Positions 16,779-26,513 of a DNA stretch of 64,000 bases are shown here, piece after piece. The stretch comes from DASZRZ01 sp963732925. GTDB lineage: Bacteria > Acidobacteriota > Terriglobia > Terriglobales > Acidobacteriaceae. The stretch's first letter is position 1, and the number at the start of each line of letters is the position of its first letter. The position numbers and the translations under genes were made by a program. Location of the stretch: NCBI GenBank assembly GCA_963732925.1, contig CAVTBJ010000008.1, positions 1-64,000 on the forward strand, read 5' to 3'. The notes beneath the pieces are model-generated. The model ran no database searches, was not told the DNA's origin, and saw only the letters and a program-made list of their open reading frames with translations.

Positions 16779-19700
16779 CTAGTCTCCCGCAATCTCCGCC
16801 AGTTCGTCTGAGTGCGCAGGTTGCACTCCGCCGAGCTGAACCAGTTCGGCAGCGGCATCCGAGTGCGTGCCGCAGCTTCCCTCTTTGCCGGCAAACTTGG
16901 CGGCCAGCGTGAGTTCGTTGCGAATCTGCTCCTCGAACTTGCGCAGTTGCTCGTCAATCGAATGCTTCTTCTGGTTCTCGCGCACCATGTCTTCGCGGTA
17001 GCGCTTCAGGAAGTAGCCGATGGTCTCCACGCGAATCTTGATCGAGCCAGTAGGTTTGTTCTCGTCAATGTCCTTGAAGCAGAAGTACGGAGTGCCCGAG
17101 TGCTCCACGATTTCTTCTACTACGGTGTAGATGGGAGCATCGTGTCCGCACTTGAAGCTGGATAGCTCCAGCGCTACCAGGTTCGGGTGCCGGGCCACAT
17201 ACTTCGCGGTCCAGACCTTACGGGTAGTGTTTTCCGAATAGGAATTCTTCCAGGCATCAGAAACATCCAGCGGATGCTCGATCAGGCCCGCGCGAACATC
17301 ATCCCCAAACAGCCGCCACAGGATTTCATCGTCCAGCGGCAGGCAGTCCTGCGAAAACACCGGGTAGCCCAGCTTCTGGAACTCTTCCAGGATTTCGTGA
17401 TTGATGCCGGGATCGTTGTGATACGGACGCCCCAGCAGCACGATTCCCAACCGGTCTTCCGCCTCCAAACGCTTCAGAATCTCCCTCGCCTGCCCGCGCA
17501 TGATCTGGTTGTCAAACTGGTCCATCGCCTTGAAGCCTTCTTCCACCGCGCGGTAGTTCTCTTCCTCGCCCAGTCCCAGGATCTCCTGCCAGTCTTCATA
17601 CATCTGCCGGTGCGCCATCTTGGGATCATCTAGGCAGATCAGGGTGTCCTTCCAGATCAGGCCTTTTTCCTTGAACATGTCGCCTTCCTTGGTGAAGGCA
17701 GCCTTCACCGAGGCCGGCGTCGCCGTCACCGTAGGACAGGCGCGGCTTGACTGCGTGTTCACCAAGTAGGTGGGCAGCGAGTCGATCATGGGGAAAAAGA
17801 CAATATCCAGTTTCTTCTTGGGGTGGATTCCGTAGATCAGATTGTGCACGTGCGGAATGCCCACTTTGGACGGGAAGCACGGATCAATCGCCCCGCGCTT
17901 GGCCCCTTCCTTGTAGAGCTGTTCGCTGGTGTACTCCGACCACAACAGGTTTTCCGGCTTCAGGCCCAGCGCCTCGAAGTACGCCATGAAGAACGGCCCG
18001 CAGGAATACATGTTCAGCGCCTTGGGCATGCCAATCTTCAGCTCGGAGCGTTTCTTCATCAGCTCCGCCCGCGTCTTCTGCGCTTTGGTCAGGGTCAGCT
18101 TCGGCAGGGAATCGGCAACCACCGGCGGAGCATAGCTCTTGAAGGCCGCCTTGGCCGCAATCTCCACCAGGTTCGGGTTTTCCTTCTTGATGGCGTCGAT
18201 GTTGCCCTTGATGACGCGCATCTCCTCCACATTCTCCACCGTTCCCTTTTCGCAGGTAGCGATAATCAGGCGCTGCGCCCCGGGCGCCAGCGGGACCTTG
18301 GTCTTAGCCGGCGGCGTGTAGTTGGGGTTGGGAACCGCGGTTTTCACGTCGATGAAGGTGCGCAGGCACTTGTTCTTGCAGAAGTAGCAGCGCGTGGCCT
18401 CTTCGCGGGTGGTGGTGAAGGTGATGGAAGCGACGCTGTCGATGCCGATGAACTCGGTCTTCTTGCCGTTCTCCCACAGACGGACCGCTTCGAAGGCGCA
18501 TCCAATTGCGCCAGCTTCGCCGCAGTGCTGGTGGACGATGACTTCCGCCTTGACTTCCTTGCCCTTGAAGCGCGATTCGATGAAGTCCACCTGCGACTTC
18601 ACCGCAGCCAGGTTGTGCTGCGTCCCGCCCTGCAGGATGAACTTGCTGCCGATGGCGCTCAGGTTCGGAATCTGCGAAACGTACAGCCAGATGTTCTTGG
18701 GCAGCACATTGCAAAGTCCCGCCATGATTTCTTCCGGCTTCCATCCCTGGCGCTGGAAGTCCACGATATCGGACTGCATGAACACCGCGCAGCCGTAGCC
18801 GAACTGCGGGTATCCTTTGGCGGCGAAGGCGATGTCGGCAAACTGCTCGACCTTGAAACCAAAGCTCTCGCAGGTGCCTTGCAGGAAGTATCCATTGCCC
18901 GCCGAGCACTGCGTGTTCAGCTTGAAGTCCTTTACGCGGCCGTCCTTCAGGATGATGATCTTGATATCCTGCCCGCCTACGTCGCAGATCACGTCGGCAT
19001 CGGGATAGAAGTGCAGCGCCGACTCCGTGTGCGCCACCGTCTCCACCAGGGCAACGTCTGCGCCAATGGCATCCTTCAGGATGTCCTTGGCGTATCCCGT
19101 GGTGCCCACGCCCAGAACCTTCAGCGTCGCGCCCTGGTCGGTCACCTGCTTGGCCACCTTGGCCAGCACTTCCTGCGTGTCCTCGATGGGATTGCCGCGC
19201 GAAAGCTGGTAGGTCTTGCACAGGATGTTCCGGTCTTTATCCACCAGCACGGCCTTGGTGGACGTGGAACCACCATCCAGACCAATAAAGCCTTCAATCA
19301 CCTGCCCGGGCTGGAAGGTGGTGGGAACAAATTTCTTCTTGGTGTACTTCTGGGTGAAGGCTGCCAGTTCGGCATCGTCCTTGGCCAGCGCCTGCGCGCC
19401 GCCCTTCTTGGCCTTCTCCTGCACGCGGCCTTCTGTGATGTACCACTCCAGCTTGGAGTAGCCCTGGTAGAGTCCCACGTCGGGATCTTCCTGTTTGCCG
19501 TATTCCACCGCGCCGATGCAGGCAAAGTACTGGGCGTTATCCGGCGTGCGGACCAGTTCCCTGGGATCGACCCCCTCAGGCAAGGGATAATTGCGCTCTT
19601 CCCAAACTTTCGGGATGTTGCTCTTCCAGCAGTCGCGCATGCCTTTGATGTAGCAGTTCGGACCGCCCAGCAGCAGCACCACCGGCCGCAGCGTGTTGCC

Positions 19701-20378
19701 GCGAGTCAGAACGGAGAGATTCTGCTGCACGATGGACTCGAACAGCGACGCCATCAGCTCATCCGGCGGAACGCCCTGCTTCTGCAGGCCGTTGATGTCG
19801 GTCTCGGCGAACACGCCGCACTTGCCCGCCACCGGGTGCAGCTTCAGCCCTTCATAGCCCATCTCGCAGAGCTTTTCCGTAGGGATGCGCAGCTTGGCGT
19901 TGATCTTGTCGATCACCGCCCCGGTGCCGCCCGCGCACTTGTCATTCATGGAGGGCAGTTTCTTCTTCTTGCCGGTCTCGGGATCTTCCTTGAAGATAAT
20001 GATCTTGGCGTCCTGCCCGCCCAGTTCGATCACCGAGCCGCATTCGGGATACATCTTCTCGACTGCCAGGGAGACCGCGTTCACTTCCTGTACGAACTTG
20101 GCGCCAATGTGCTTGGCAATCCCCGATCCGCCGGAACCCGTAATGAAGACGCGGAAGTTCGCCTGAGGCGTGTTCGGCAGGTCCGCCTCGATGGCCTTCA
20201 GCATTTCCAGCGCTTTTTCCGGCTGCTTGGTGTCGTGCCGCTGGTAGTCCTGCCAGAGAATCTCGTCGGTCTCGTTATCTACGACGATCATCTTTACCGT
20301 GGTGGAGCCTACGTCCACGCCCGTCCACAGCGATGGATAACACTTCTGCGGGTTCGCCTTTTCCGTTAGTCCGGCCAT
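16779..20378 (-). CDS. Giant acyl-CoA-dehydratase activase: two ASKHA (BcrAD/BadFG) domains plus DUF2229
   Basis: 1199 aa from ATG 20378 (AGGAG upstream). Residues about 20-290 and 365-660 are two tandem ASKHA ATPase domains: GVDVGSTTVKM, GGQDAKI, KCAGGTGAV and GKCGVFAETD in the first; GLDGGSTSTKA, GGQDIKI, QCSAGNGYF and YGCAVFMQSD in the second. Known: single-domain activators (HgdC type) work as homodimers bridged by one [4Fe-4S] cluster from two Cys per subunit and deliver a low-potential electron with ATP. Here the four cysteines lie in one chain. From about residue 800 on is a DUF2229/HgdB-like part. Partner gene upstream; terminator downstream. Substrate unknown. Confidence 0.85.
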   Translation of the reverse strand: MAGLTEKANPQKCYPSLWTGVDVGSTTVKMIVVDNETDEILWQDYQRHDTKQPEKALEMLKAIEADLPNTPQANFRVFITGSGGSGIAKHIGAKFVQEVNAVSLAVEKMYPECGSVIELGGQDAKIIIFKEDPETGKKKKLPSMNDKCAGGTGAVIDKINAKLRIPTEKLCEMGYEGLKLHPVAGKCGVFAETDINGLQKQGVPPDELMASLFESIVQQNLSVLTRGNTLRPVVLLLGGPNCYIKGMRDCWKSNIPKVWEERNYPLPEGVDPRELVRTPDNAQYFACIGAVEYGKQEDPDVGLYQGYSKLEWYITEGRVQEKAKKGGAQALAKDDAELAAFTQKYTKKKFVPTTFQPGQVIEGFIGLDGGSTSTKAVLVDKDRNILCKTYQLSRGNPIEDTQEVLAKVAKQVTDQGATLKVLGVGTTGYAKDILKDAIGADVALVETVAHTESALHFYPDADVICDVGGQDIKIIILKDGRVKDFKLNTQCSAGNGYFLQGTCESFGFKVEQFADIAFAAKGYPQFGYGCAVFMQSDIVDFQRQGWKPEEIMAGLCNVLPKNIWLYVSQIPNLSAIGSKFILQGGTQHNLAAVKSQVDFIESRFKGKEVKAEVIVHQHCGEAGAIGCAFEAVRLWENGKKTEFIGIDSVASITFTTTREEATRCYFCKNKCLRTFIDVKTAVPNPNYTPPAKTKVPLAPGAQRLIIATCEKGTVENVEEMRVIKGNIDAIKKENPNLVEIAAKAAFKSYAPPVVADSLPKLTLTKAQKTRAELMKKRSELKIGMPKALNMYSCGPFFMAYFEALGLKPENLLWSEYTSEQLYKEGAKRGAIDPCFPSKVGIPHVHNLIYGIHPKKKLDIVFFPMIDSLPTYLVNTQSSRACPTVTATPASVKAAFTKEGDMFKEKGLIWKDTLICLDDPKMAHRQMYEDWQEILGLGEEENYRAVEEGFKAMDQFDNQIMRGQAREILKRLEAEDRLGIVLLGRPYHNDPGINHEILEEFQKLGYPVFSQDCLPLDDEILWRLFGDDVRAGLIEHPLDVSDAWKNSYSENTTRKVWTAKYVARHPNLVALELSSFKCGHDAPIYTVVEEIVEHSGTPYFCFKDIDENKPTGSIKIRVETIGYFLKRYREDMVRENQKKHSIDEQLRKFEEQIRNELTLAAKFAGKEGSCGTHSDAAAELVQLGGVQPAHSDELAEIAGD

Positions 20379-20397
20379 GATTCTCCTGAAAACTGAT

Positions 20398-20458
20398 AAC
20401 CACAAAGGTCACAAAAGAACGTCCGCGAACCTTTGTGACCTTCGTGTCCTTTGTGGTT
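20398..20458. repeat. Intergenic palindrome (AACCACAAAGG / CCTTTGTGGTT), copy 3
   Basis: Perfect 11-bp arms enclose a second pair (aggtcacaaa / tttgtgacct). It lies between the activase and its partner gene, so it is probably transcribed and could form a strong RNA hairpin affecting downstream expression. Confidence 0.75.
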
Positions 20459-20466
20459 AAGCGGTT

Positions 20467-22240
20467 CTAGTGCGCGTCCACGTGATAGGGAACCGTGTTC
20501 CCCATGCGCTCGGCAACGTGGATGGCAAAGTTGGCCGCGGTGCCAATCACGCCTTTGTACTTCGGCACCTTGTAGAGAGCCTGCTCCATCTCGGGATTCT
20601 GCGCCACGTAGGCCTTCAGGTCTTCCAGCGGCGTGCCCAGCTTCTCCAGCACGTCCTTGAACTCTATCTTGGCTTTGGCCTTGGCTTCGCCCAGGGCCAT
20701 CTGCACGCGGCTGTGAGCGTTAATCTCGCCCTCGCCCGAGGTCTCGATCGGCAGGAAGATGATGTCCTTGTAGTGCGACACCACCGCCGACTGCGCGCCA
20801 TCGGACTGCGTCGAAGGCATGCAGCCGAACGGCTTCAGCGACAGCACCATGTGGCACAGCTCTTTGTTCGAGTAGTAGATGTTCTTGGCGACTTCCAGAT
20901 GGCCCTCGCCGCCGCCGGCGCGCGAGTTGTAATAGGGATGCCCGATGCGCTGCAGCTCGTACTGGTCCACCAGCCTGTGCGCGGTGCCGCCCAGCGCGTC
21001 TACGATCTTGTGATACTCGCGGGCGAAAATGATCTCCGCCGCCTTCAGCTTGGCCAGCTTCTGGCGATAGCTCCACTCAATCTTCGGCCTGCTTGTCCAG
21101 ACGCCATGCCGGAGGCATTACCACGCCTTCCTCCATACCCTTGGTGTCGCGCATTTTCTGCACCACCTGGTGGATCATGTACATGATCCAGGTGCCGATC
21201 GGCTCCACGATGGTCTGCGCGCCTTCCCGCACCAGGAAGGAGAACATGTTGAAGTTGCCGTCGCCCTCGGTGGTCTGCGCCCAGAATTCCCCCGTGATCT
21301 TCACGATGGGCTTCACCCGGAAGCGGTCAACCTTGATCGCGTTAAAACGGTCGCGCACGTGATTGAGCGCCACCACGTAATCGTCCGAATAGAGCTGATT
21401 GAGGAACTTGCCGAGATATTCGACCGTTCCCTTCATCGGGACCTTGTCCGCCACCTTGCCCAGCGCTGATTCCACCGTCCACGGCGACTTCTTCTTCAGC
21501 ACCTCGTGCATGTAGTCGATGGACTCGTCCAGGATGGCGTCGGTCTCGCCGGCATTGGTTTCAAAAGGACGGATCTGATGGGCGACCTCGTTGATCACGT
21601 CGCCCATATTCATGCCGTTCAGCAGGTTCAGGAAGAAGTCCAGGTTCATTTCCAGCCCGGCTTCCGCGTCGGACTGGTTCAGCCCGCCGGACTGCTGGAA
21701 CAGCATCACCCGGAAGCCATCGAAACCGGAATTGCGCAGCGCCAGCCGGTACTCGGCTTCGTACATGCCGAAACGGCAGGGACCGCACGCGCCCGCGGTC
21801 AGGAAAATGTAGTTGTTGATCAGGTCGTCCCGCTTTACCCCGGATTCTTCCAGGTTCTGCAGGTACTGCACCAGATTGCCGACCGTGAAATAGGTCGGGT
21901 TGCACTGCCCGTTGTTGCCGTATTCCTTGCCCAGCTGGAATGCCTTCACGTCCGCCGTGGGCAGAACTTCGCAACGATACCCCAGTCCTTCCAGGGCACC
22001 ATGGACCAGCTTTTCGTGCTTCCAGGTCAGGCCTCCGAACAGGAGAGTCGTCTTGTGCCGCTGGTCCGCGGTAAACGGTCGCTCGATGGGTTTGTGAAAA
22101 TGGTGAACTTGCTTGTGAACAATGCCGGCTTCCTTCTCCAGGCGCTCACGCTCCTGAGTGACACGTAGCCGGATCATCTCTTCCAGCGACTGGATCTGTA
22201 CCAGTCCATTGCTGCTGGGTACTTGTGTCGAAGTGCTCAT
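20467..22240 (-). CDS. 2-hydroxyglutaryl-CoA dehydratase D-component-like protein (COG3581 type), one frameshift
   Basis: About 590 aa once a one-base excess near 21078-21084 is corrected. The first part (22240 to 21077) contains FGGLTWKHEKLV, NGQCNPTYFTVGNL and TAGACGPCRFGMYE, with cysteines suited to an Fe-S cluster; the rest (WSYRQKLAKLKAAE, then MVLSLKPFGCMPSTQSDG) continues the same fold. Known: HgdB-like proteins accept an electron from the activase and hold a [4Fe-4S] or double-cubane cluster. Gene order (this protein then activase, 88 bp apart) points to one redox system. It is not a classical two-subunit dehydratase, as only one D-type polypeptide is present. Confidence 0.75.
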
Positions 22241-22690
22241 CTTCCCTCACCTTTTCACCCGCAGTATTGCTTCAGCGGCCCTCTACGGAACGCCAACCAA
22301 CCCCGGGAGTTCAAAAGCTGCTGCCTGTATCCTTAAGAAAAAACAGCTTTCCCGCAGTGGCATTGTTTAACGGTTCCCGCCCGGCCGCGACACGGAATGA
22401 AGCGAACGGTACAAATTCATGGTCCAAGGGAAGACTCGGCAGGGTGAGCGGGGAGCCAAAATAGAGTTTTCAGCAACTTACAGCCTTTGCATCACGATTC
22501 TCGAACCTCTGGGACGAGCTACCTGCGGTCTGCCAGCGCCGCGTCCTCCCACACCTCTACCCTCGCGCCGCATTGGGCTCCACCCTGCAAGTCAAGCCTG
22601 GTTGCCGGTTCTCCCGGTCGCTGGAGCCTGCTGCCGGACGCCTGTTATATTGATCTCCGACTTTTCGCCATCCCATACAGGAGCGCCCCC
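22241..22690. other. 450-bp divergent intergenic region
   Basis: It separates the dehydratase-like operon (minus) from ssb (plus). A TATATT box at 22646-22651 may serve ssb, but no good -35 was seen. No RNA gene or small reading frame with a ribosome site was recognised. Confidence 0.4.
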
Positions 22691-23161
22691 ATGAAAAGCG
22701 TCAATAAGGTCATTCTCATCGGACATCTGGGCAAAGATCCGGAAGTCAAGTACACCCCCCAGGGCACTCCCGTCGCCAAGTTCAGCCTAGCCACCAACGA
22801 GCGCTATAAGGACAAATCCGGCGAGTGGCAGGACCGCACTGAGTGGCACAACATCACCGCCTGGCAGCGCCTCGCCGAAATTGCCGGCGAATACCTCAAA
22901 AAGGGCAGCCAGGTCTACGTCGAAGGACGTCTGCGCACCGATTCCTGGGACGACAAGGAAAGCGGACAGAAGAAGTACCGCACCGAGATCGTGGTCAACG
23001 ACATGGTCCTGCTGGGCGGACGCGGCCAGGGCGGTGGGGACGAGTTCAGTGGCGGCAATCGCTCCCGCGGAGCTTCCTCCGGCGGCTTCGACCAGCGCAC
23101 CCCCGAACCCTCGATGTCCCAGGCCGGTGGCGAAATCACCGACGACGATATCCCGTTCTGA
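22691..23161 (+). CDS. ssb: Single-stranded DNA-binding protein
   Basis: 156 aa from ATG 22691. The OB fold occupies about residues 1-110: MKSVNKVILIGHLGKDPEV, then WHNITAWQRLAEIAGEYLKKG and VYVEGRLRTDSW. A Gly/Ser-rich linker and the acidic tail DDDIPF follow, which in known SSBs recruits replication and repair partners. An in-frame extension upstream has no ribosome site. Standard chromosomal SSB length. Confidence 0.96.
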   Translation: MKSVNKVILIGHLGKDPEVKYTPQGTPVAKFSLATNERYKDKSGEWQDRTEWHNITAWQRLAEIAGEYLKKGSQVYVEGRLRTDSWDDKESGQKKYRTEIVVNDMVLLGGRGQGGGDEFSGGNRSRGASSGGFDQRTPEPSMSQAGGEITDDDIPF

Positions 23162-23336
23162 AGATAGAGATAGCAGCGGCGGGCTTCAGCTCCTTAACGA
23201 AGTCCCTCCGCTGGAAGCGGCAGGCTTTGGCCCGCCAAACAAGGGAGTCGCTGACGTCGCGGCTTGGGCCGCGGCCCCCTCCGATCTCAGGAAGCGTGGG
23301 GCACGTTGTTACAGCGCCAGCACGCAGGTTTGGCGC

Positions 23337-23645
23337 TCACAACTCCACGAACACATCCTCCCCTTCCATCTTCAACGGATAAATCGGCAGGGTGAATTCC
23401 GCTCCGGACTTGCACGCTCCGGTGCGCGCGTCGTACTCCCATCCATGCCACGGACACACCACCTTCCCCTGCATCACCACGCCCTGGCCGAGCGGCCCGC
23501 CGTGATGGCGGCACACGTTGTCCATGGCCGAGCACTCACCGTCCACGTTGGCCACGCACACGACCTTAACGCCCGCAAGAAACTCCCGCGCCTCTCCCGC
23601 CTGTGGCAGCTCCGATTTCCTGCCAATCCTGACCCAGTCCGCCAT
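23337..23645 (-). CDS. Rieske [2Fe-2S] ferredoxin
   Basis: 102 aa. Cluster ligands are CRHHGG (Cys45, His47) and CPWHGW (Cys64, His67), in the small soluble Rieske ferredoxin length of dioxygenase systems and NirD-like proteins. No oxygenase gene is adjacent, so its partner is unknown. It is divergent from an aldo/keto reductase; the shared 150-bp gap carries a triple repeat that may regulate both. Confidence 0.93.
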   Translation of the reverse strand: MADWVRIGRKSELPQAGEAREFLAGVKVVCVANVDGECSAMDNVCRHHGGPLGQGVVMQGKVVCPWHGWEYDARTGACKSGAEFTLPIYPLKMEGEDVFVEL

Positions 23646-23726
23646 GGCTCCCTTTCCTTATTCCCTGGCCTGTGTTTCCGGACGAACGATCGGCCCAAAA
23701 GCATTTGCCGATAAAACCGCCGGTGT

Positions 23727-23773
23727 GGGAATCTATACAGTATTAGTTGGGGAATTATACAGGGAATCTATAC
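23727..23773. promoter_or_regulatory. Triple GGGAATnTATAC repeat in divergent promoter region
   Basis: GGGAATCTATAC at 23727-23738 and 23762-23773 (35 bp apart), with a near copy GGGAATTATAC at 23750-23760. The last TATACT could be the -10 of the aldo/keto reductase. It looks like clustered operators or overlapping -10 elements. Confidence 0.5.
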
Positions 23774-23794
23774 TTTGCAAACAGAGGAGCACTC

Positions 23795-24815
23795 ATGAGT
23801 TTACCTAAGCGCCCGCTGGGCTCCAGCGGAATGGAAATTACCACGGTAGGCTTTGGCGCCTGGGCCATCGGCGGTGGCGGATGGGCGTTCGGATGGGGGC
23901 CGCAGGACGACGATGCCTCCCTCGCCGCCATGCGCCACGCCCTGAAGCTTGGCATCAACTGGATCGATACCGCGGCCGTCTACGGCCTTGGCCACTCCGA
24001 GGAAGTGATCGGACGCCTGCTGCGGGAAATCCCCGCCTCCGATCGCCCGCTGGTGTTCACCAAGTGCGGCCTGCGCTGGGACGATAAGGATCCCATGAAG
24101 CCCGCCATCCGCACCCTCAAGCCGGAGTCCATCCGCTTCGAGTGCGAGGCTTCGCTTCGCCGCCTGGGCGTCGAGCGCATCGACCTCTACCAGTTTCATT
24201 GGCCCGACGAAACCGGCGTTCCGGTCGAGGATTCCTGGGCAGTCATGATGAAGCTGGTCGAGGAGGGCAAGATTCGCGCTCCCGGCGTCTCCAACTTCAA
24301 ACTCGACCTTCTGCAGCGCTGCGAAGCCCTGCGCCACGTGGAATCGCTGCAGCCGCCCTTTTCGCTGGTTCGCCGCGAGTACGCCGAACGCGAACTTCCC
24401 TGGTGCCTCGAGCACAAGACCGGCGTCATCTGCTACAGCCCCATGCAGTCGGGGCATCTTTACGGAAAGCTTCTCCGCCCAGCGCGTGCAGGCCTTGGCT
24501 GCCGACGACTGGCGGCGCCGCGGCGCCGCAGTTCCAGTCGCCCAACCTGAACGCAACATCGCCCTGCGCGACGCCCTGCGGCCCATCGCCAAGCGTCATA
24601 GCTCCACGGTTTCCGCCGTCGCCGTCGCCTGGGCCATTCATTGGCCGGGCATCACCGCGGCCATCGTCGGAGCCCGCTCGCCCCAGCAGGTCGATGGCTG
24701 GATCGGGGGCGCGTCCCTCAAACTTTCTTCTGATGACCTGGAAGAGATTTACGACGCCCTCAACAAAACCGGCGCAGGCAAAGGACCCGTTGCGCCGAAC
24801 TTCGCTCGCGTCTAA
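23795..24815 (+). CDS. Aldo/keto reductase (one frameshift near 24466)
   Basis: About 339 aa after removing one base near 24464-24470 (GGAAAGCTTCTCC). The start ATG 23795 has GAGGAG. The TIM-barrel AKR landmarks are present: GINWIDTAAVYGLGHSEE (catalytic Asp and Tyr), FTKCG (Lys), YQFHWPDE (His) and GVSNFKLDLLQ. After the shift, QALAADDWRRR and TAAIVGARSPQQVDGW (NADPH site) complete it. It would reduce carbonyl substrates with NADPH; substrate unknown. Both halves are intact, so the break is probably a sequence error. Confidence 0.82.
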
Positions 24816-24835
24816 ACAGATCGGGGCGAAACAAA

Positions 24836-24870
24836 AAGCGCGTGCCTTCTGGCGCGCGCTTTAATTTTTC
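24836..24870 (+). terminator. Rho-independent terminator after aldo/keto reductase
   Basis: AAAGCGCG (24836-24843) pairs with CGCGCTTT (24856-24863), followed by AATTTTT; it starts 21 bp after the stop codon. Confidence 0.75.
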
Positions 24871-24967
24871 ATCGAACGGAAGCCAGACCGCGAACTTCAA
24901 TCTCTGCAGAAGCGCAGACCAGAATTAAGAATTGCCCCCATCTCCGCGTCTCCGTGGCAGACTTCTA

Positions 24968-25528
24968 CTACCGCGGCTGCAGCGTCTGCGCGATCATCAC
25001 TTGCCGTTTGAAGTTCTCCACCATATCTTCACTGAGCCGCACTTCCGTAGGCCGCTTCGCAATCGACATCTGGTCGATTTTGTCCTGCAATTTCAGCAGA
25101 GCGTAAAAAAGATTTTCCGGACGCGGCGGGCAGCCGATCACGTATACATCCGTGGGAACGATCTTGTCCACGCCCTGCAACACCGCATAGGTGTTGAACG
25201 GACCGCCCACCGACGAGCAAGCTCCCATGGAAATCACCCACTTGGGATCCGGCATCTGGGCGTAAATCCGCTGCACGATGGGAGCCATCTTCAGCGTTAC
25301 CGTGCCCGCCACGATCATCAGGTCGCTCTGCCGCGGGCTGGGACGAAACACCTCCGACCCGAAGCGCGCAATGTCGAAACGCGCCGTGGACGAGGCGATC
25401 ATCTCGATGGCGCAGCATGCCAGCCCGAACGTCATCGGCCAGATCGCCGACTTTCGCGCCCAGTTGAAGACATAGTCAACCGTCGTGACCATGAAGTTCT
25501 TTTCGAACTTGTTCTGTAGCCAGCCCAT
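24968..25528 (-). CDS. nuoB: NADH-quinone oxidoreductase subunit B (NuoB-like), isolated gene
   Basis: 186 aa from ATG 25528 (GGGGGAT upstream). The N2-cluster cysteines are all present: LACC (38, 39), GACSS (104) and GCPPRPE (133). Known: NuoB carries the terminal Fe-S cluster of complex I at the quinone site. No other nuo gene lies next to it, which is unusual because nuo genes are usually clustered; it could be a second copy or part of a dispersed complex I. The C-terminal extension (after about residue 160) is typical of Acidobacteria and chlorobia-like forms only by inference. Confidence 0.9.
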   Translation of the reverse strand: MGWLQNKFEKNFMVTTVDYVFNWARKSAIWPMTFGLACCAIEMIASSTARFDIARFGSEVFRPSPRQSDLMIVAGTVTLKMAPIVQRIYAQMPDPKWVISMGACSSVGGPFNTYAVLQGVDKIVPTDVYVIGCPPRPENLFYALLKLQDKIDQMSIAKRPTEVRLSEDMVENFKRQVMIAQTLQPR

Positions 25529-25822
25529 GATCCCCCTTTTCCGCGCGGTGAGCCTGCACCGGCGGACCCAGATGGCGGCCCTCGATTTGCCCCACAGTCG
25601 ATGTGCCCCACAGTCTATGACGGGACCCACGGCAGGTCAACGGACTGCGCAGGCGAGGCGGCGGGAATCCCATTTCTGTCCACGTTTGGCGGACATGGCC
25701 CGTGCCTGCTCGCGCCGTCTTGCCTAGGCTGGCGCTCAAGTCGACATTCCGGACCCCAAAAGCCCTTCGGTGCGATAAGCTATTGCGCGGCTTCCCAACC
25801 CAGTCCCAGCAGGCACGAAACC

Positions 25823-26366
<544 letters not shown>

Positions 26367-26513
26367 CCGGCCTTTGGGGCGCTGACTCGATCGCATTGAG
26401 GACTGTGGAGAAATCTCCCGCCCGGATCACCCCAGCTGCTCATTCCGAGCGAAGCGAGGAAGCTGCTTTTGCCGCCCATAGCACCGCGTTGGTCCGCCAC
26501 AATGGAGGGCGGG

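Noticed and set aside
17823..20369. Very long open frame on the plus strand opposite the activase
   Set aside because: It is an antisense shadow of a GC-rich gene with strong codon bias; the minus-strand protein has clear ASKHA motifs.
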